Shown here piece by piece: positions 62,184 to 64,000 of a stretch of DNA of 64,000 nucleotides. The DNA comes from JAHDFB01 sp965658745 (GTDB lineage: Bacteria; Bacteroidota; Bacteroidia; Chitinophagales; Saprospiraceae). Where the stretch lies: the NCBI GenBank assembly GCA_965658745.1, contig CBFHTK010000001.1, forward strand, positions 186,001 to 250,000, read 5' to 3'. The notes below the pieces were generated by a model. It was not told the DNA's origin. It made no database searches and saw only the letters and a list, made by a program, of their open reading frames with translations. Position 1 is the stretch's first letter. Every line of letters begins with the position of its first letter. The translations under genes and the position numbers were made by a program.

Positions 62184-62921
62184 CTAGTCCGATTTTTTGG
62201 ACGAAAGTCCTCCCCAAAAATCTATTTCATTGGCAACGCCCGTATCTGGATCCGCCATAAAAGCTTGTTGCGACTTATATACCTTAAGCCGTCCTTCCCG
62301 CATCAACCCAATTTCGTCTCCCATCAATATTGCCTCCTTCATATCATGTGTCACAAACAAAGAAGTAATCTTATAGGTAGCAGCCAAATCTGTAAAAAGC
62401 TCCTGCATATCCTTTCTAGTTCCTACATCAAGACTACCGAAGGGCTCGTCCAATAACAGAAGTGAGGGATTGGTAATAATTGCTCTCCCAAAAGAGACTC
62501 GCTGCCTTTGTCCTCCTGAAATAGCTTCTGGCATTTTGTCGGCATGGCCTTCTAACTGAAGTTCTGTAATCATTTTGCGGACTTCTTTATCTACATCCAA
62601 CTTGTTTTTTCTTTGAATTCGTAAACCAAAAGCAATGTTCTCGTATACTGTTAAATGAGGAAACAAAAGATCTTCTTGATAGAGGTATACGATTCCCCTC
62701 TTAGCTGGTGGTATCGAATTCATAATTGTTCCACCCAACTTTATTGATCCTTCATCTGGTGATTCGAGACCAGCAATCAATTTGAGCATAGTTGTTTTAC
62801 CGCAACCTGATTTACCCAGAATACTGAGTGTTTTGCCCGCTTCCAGATCTATATCTAACTGCTTAACAATCTCCTGATTGCCAAAACTTTTCCCCACTTT
62901 CTTAATCTCTAAAAAACTCAT
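62184..62921 (-). CDS. ABC transporter ATP-binding protein
   Basis: 245 residues. Walker A GKSGCGKTT (36-44), Q-loop LYQEDLLFPHLTVYENIAFGL, signature ISGGQRQRVSFGRA, Walker B LLLLDEPFGSLD and the switch His in SLFVTHDMKEA. It lacks a C-terminal regulatory TOBE domain, unlike PotA or CysA, and so resembles the short thiamine/ferric-iron type importers. It overlaps permease 2 by 4 nt. The start of the gene is close to the permease stop, so translation is coupled. Confidence 0.93.
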   Translation of the reverse strand: MSFLEIKKVGKSFGNQEIVKQLDIDLEAGKTLSILGKSGCGKTTMLKLIAGLESPDEGSIKLGGTIMNSIPPAKRGIVYLYQEDLLFPHLTVYENIAFGLRIQRKNKLDVDKEVRKMITELQLEGHADKMPEAISGGQRQRVSFGRAIITNPSLLLLDEPFGSLDVGTRKDMQELFTDLAATYKITSLFVTHDMKEAILMGDEIGLMREGRLKVYKSQQAFMADPDTGVANEIDFWGGLSSKKSD

Positions 62922-63691
62922 AGAATTTTGTTGAATACGTATCTTTTGTTGAGATAAATAAATACGACAGGTGGTAGCATTAGTAAACAGCAGCTCATCG
63001 CACCATAGTAAAAATTTGATTCCTTTATAAATAAAAAGACCTGTATAGTCAACGTCTGAACCTTCCCTACTCCAATTATTGAAGTTAGGCCGTATTCAAA
63101 CCAGGAGATCAGAAAGGTTTGAAAAAAACAGATGAGTAGTAGATTTTTAGAAAGCGGAAATAGAACTTTTGTGAATTTTTGGACGAGGCTTCCGCCCAAA
63201 GTCGCAACAAGGTTTTCATAATCCTTGGTCTTCTCAGTCCAAAATGGACTAAAAAATATCATCGCATATGGGAACGCAATAAAGAACTGCGCTAAAATAA
63301 CTCCGAAAGTAGTCCCAAGAATACCAAGTCTTAAAAAATAGTAGCTCAGGCAAGCTCCAAAAACTACTGGAGCGAGTACATATGGAAAATAACTGATAAT
63401 GGTCCAGAGGTCTTTCTTCTTATTATAGTTCACGATTCTACTAAGAAAGAACCCACATAAGGTGGAACTCAGCGCAACCAATACAGATATAAAAAGTGAC
63501 AGAAAGAAACTCTTTGCAAGACCGGTCTCACCTCCTAACACCGTTGCCCAGTTCTTAAAACCAATATAATTTGGCACAATATCTGGAAATCTCCAGTCTG
63601 CAGACAAGGACAATACTAACAGGTATAGAAAAGGGAACAATACCCAAAGACCGTAAGCTAGCATTACAATAGAGAATGACGGTCTACGCAT
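62918..63691 (-). CDS. ABC transporter permease 2
   Basis: 257 residues from the ATG at 63691 (MRRPSFSIVMLAYGLWVLF); in-frame upstream starts to 63730 would overlap permease 1 further and are less likely. Six transmembrane helices are seen, and the loop between the fourth and fifth carries NLVATLGGSLVQKFTKVLFPLSK, the EAA-type coupling motif that docks to the ATPase. The overlap with permease 1 is 8 nt. Together the two permeases form the usual heterodimer of PotBC/ThiP-like importers. Confidence 0.88.
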   Translation of the reverse strand: MRRPSFSIVMLAYGLWVLFPFLYLLVLSLSADWRFPDIVPNYIGFKNWATVLGGETGLAKSFFLSLFISVLVALSSTLCGFFLSRIVNYNKKKDLWTIISYFPYVLAPVVFGACLSYYFLRLGILGTTFGVILAQFFIAFPYAMIFFSPFWTEKTKDYENLVATLGGSLVQKFTKVLFPLSKNLLLICFFQTFLISWFEYGLTSIIGVGKVQTLTIQVFLFIKESNFYYGAMSCCLLMLPPVVFIYLNKRYVFNKIL

Positions 63692-64000
63692 ATGATACCG
63701 TTTTTGAGCGACCATACAAAAAGACCACAAGCGTTAATAAACTAATCAACATCGTGTACATCACTGCTACAACATAACCCTCCGATATTTTTGTCAAGTC
63801 ATACTGATTCAATTCCCTTACAACCATGACTGAAATCATCTGCGGGCTCTCTTGCCCAAGAATAAGAGGAATCTCATAAGCTCCCAATAAAAAAATAAAA
63901 TACAGTATAATAATCATCCTTGTCCGATGTAGTAAAATCGGAATTTTGATCTTAATGGCTATTTGCTGAGGGCTTGCGCCCAAAGAACTTGCTACATGAG
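63684..64000 (-). CDS. ABC transporter permease 1 (5' partial)
   Basis: The frame runs off the right edge of the window, so only about the last 105 residues are present. The visible EAA motif (SSLGASPQQIAIKIKIPIL) is followed by two transmembrane helices (IIILYFIFLLGAYEIPLIL and EGYVVAVMYTMLISLLTLVVFLYG). It is the upstream partner of permease 2 and overlaps it by 8 nt. A solute-binding protein is expected further upstream, outside the window. Confidence 0.85.
   Translation of the reverse strand, partial: HVASSLGASPQQIAIKIKIPILLHRTRMIIILYFIFLLGAYEIPLILGQESPQMISVMVVRELNQYDLTKISEGYVVAVMYTMLISLLTLVVFLYGRSKTVSYA

Noticed and set aside
1..64000. CRISPR arrays, tRNA or rRNA genes, insertion sequences and prophage genes.
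   Set aside because: I looked for regular direct repeats, cloverleaf signatures, transposases and phage structural genes on both strands and saw none.

Overview
The window looks like a chromosomal segment of a marine, heterotrophic member of the Bacteroidota, probably Saprospiria or Cytophagia-like; I cannot fix the family from sequence alone. The reasons are: low GC content, several secreted proteins ending in a type IX secretion (Por/T9SS) C-terminal sorting domain with a YPNP-type motif, a SusC/SusD pair, promoters of the Bacteroidota type (TTG or TTTG, about 20 nt, TAnnTTTG), weak Shine-Dalgarno signals, and families such as YfhO, DUF6909-like, DUF4252 and DUF3817 that are common in this phylum. 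A proteorhodopsin gene next to a Blh-type carotene oxygenase gene points to sunlit surface water.

Layout. 1-6.5 kb: the end of a BNR-repeat T9SS exoprotein, a small conserved protein, a thioredoxin-like lipoprotein, an SDR oxidoreductase and a DUF6909-like protein, all on +. 6.5-9.8 kb (-): an ECF sigma factor with a membrane/beta-barrel partner, and a TPR protein. 9.9-12.9 kb: a LysR regulator divergent from NADP-isocitrate dehydrogenase and two small genes. 12.9-13.6 kb: a gene-poor island with a candidate structured RNA and GC-rich repeats. 13.6-18.9 kb: flippase, cytidine deaminase, LysM protein, KdsB and a PLP enzyme of the cystathionine beta-synthase type. 19.3-23.2 kb: ECF sigma factor, anti-sigma-like protein with three internal repeats, DUF4252 protein, DegP-like protease and PssA. 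23.2-32.9 kb: AsmA-like protein, secreted M1 peptidase, lipoprotein, threonine aldolase, bifunctional nuclease, EtfAB and a 3'-5' exonuclease. 33-45.3 kb: membrane proteins, FabH, a membrane MutS-like ATPase, YfhO, a uracil-DNA glycosylase (frameshifted), cold-shock protein, M1 peptidase, a DUF6580 transporter and PduO. 45.6-47.4 kb: proteorhodopsin and blh. 47.6-55.3 kb: a GH16 glucanase, a frameshifted zinc-ribbon gene, shikimate kinase with an M4 peptidase, an isochorismatase-family pseudogene and a YdeI protein with a CDGSH motif. 55.4-64 kb: one long minus-strand operon with two ABC permeases, ATPase, nucleoside hydrolase, a methylthioribose-kinase-like enzyme, SusC and SusD, closed by a strong terminator.

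The most interesting unit is that last operon. It combines an outer-membrane TonB-dependent receptor, an inner-membrane ABC importer, a hydrolase that cleaves N-ribosides and a kinase of the MtnK type, which reads as a complete route for taking up and salvaging a nucleoside-like compound, possibly methylthioadenosine or a relative. Other points of note are three independent reading-frame breaks (uracil-DNA glycosylase, zinc-ribbon protein, isochorismatase), a dispersed 73-bp GC-rich structured repeat, a candidate small RNA near 13.0 kb, and promoters whose -10-like element lies only 4 nt before the start codon. I saw no tRNA, rRNA, CRISPR array, insertion sequence or prophage.
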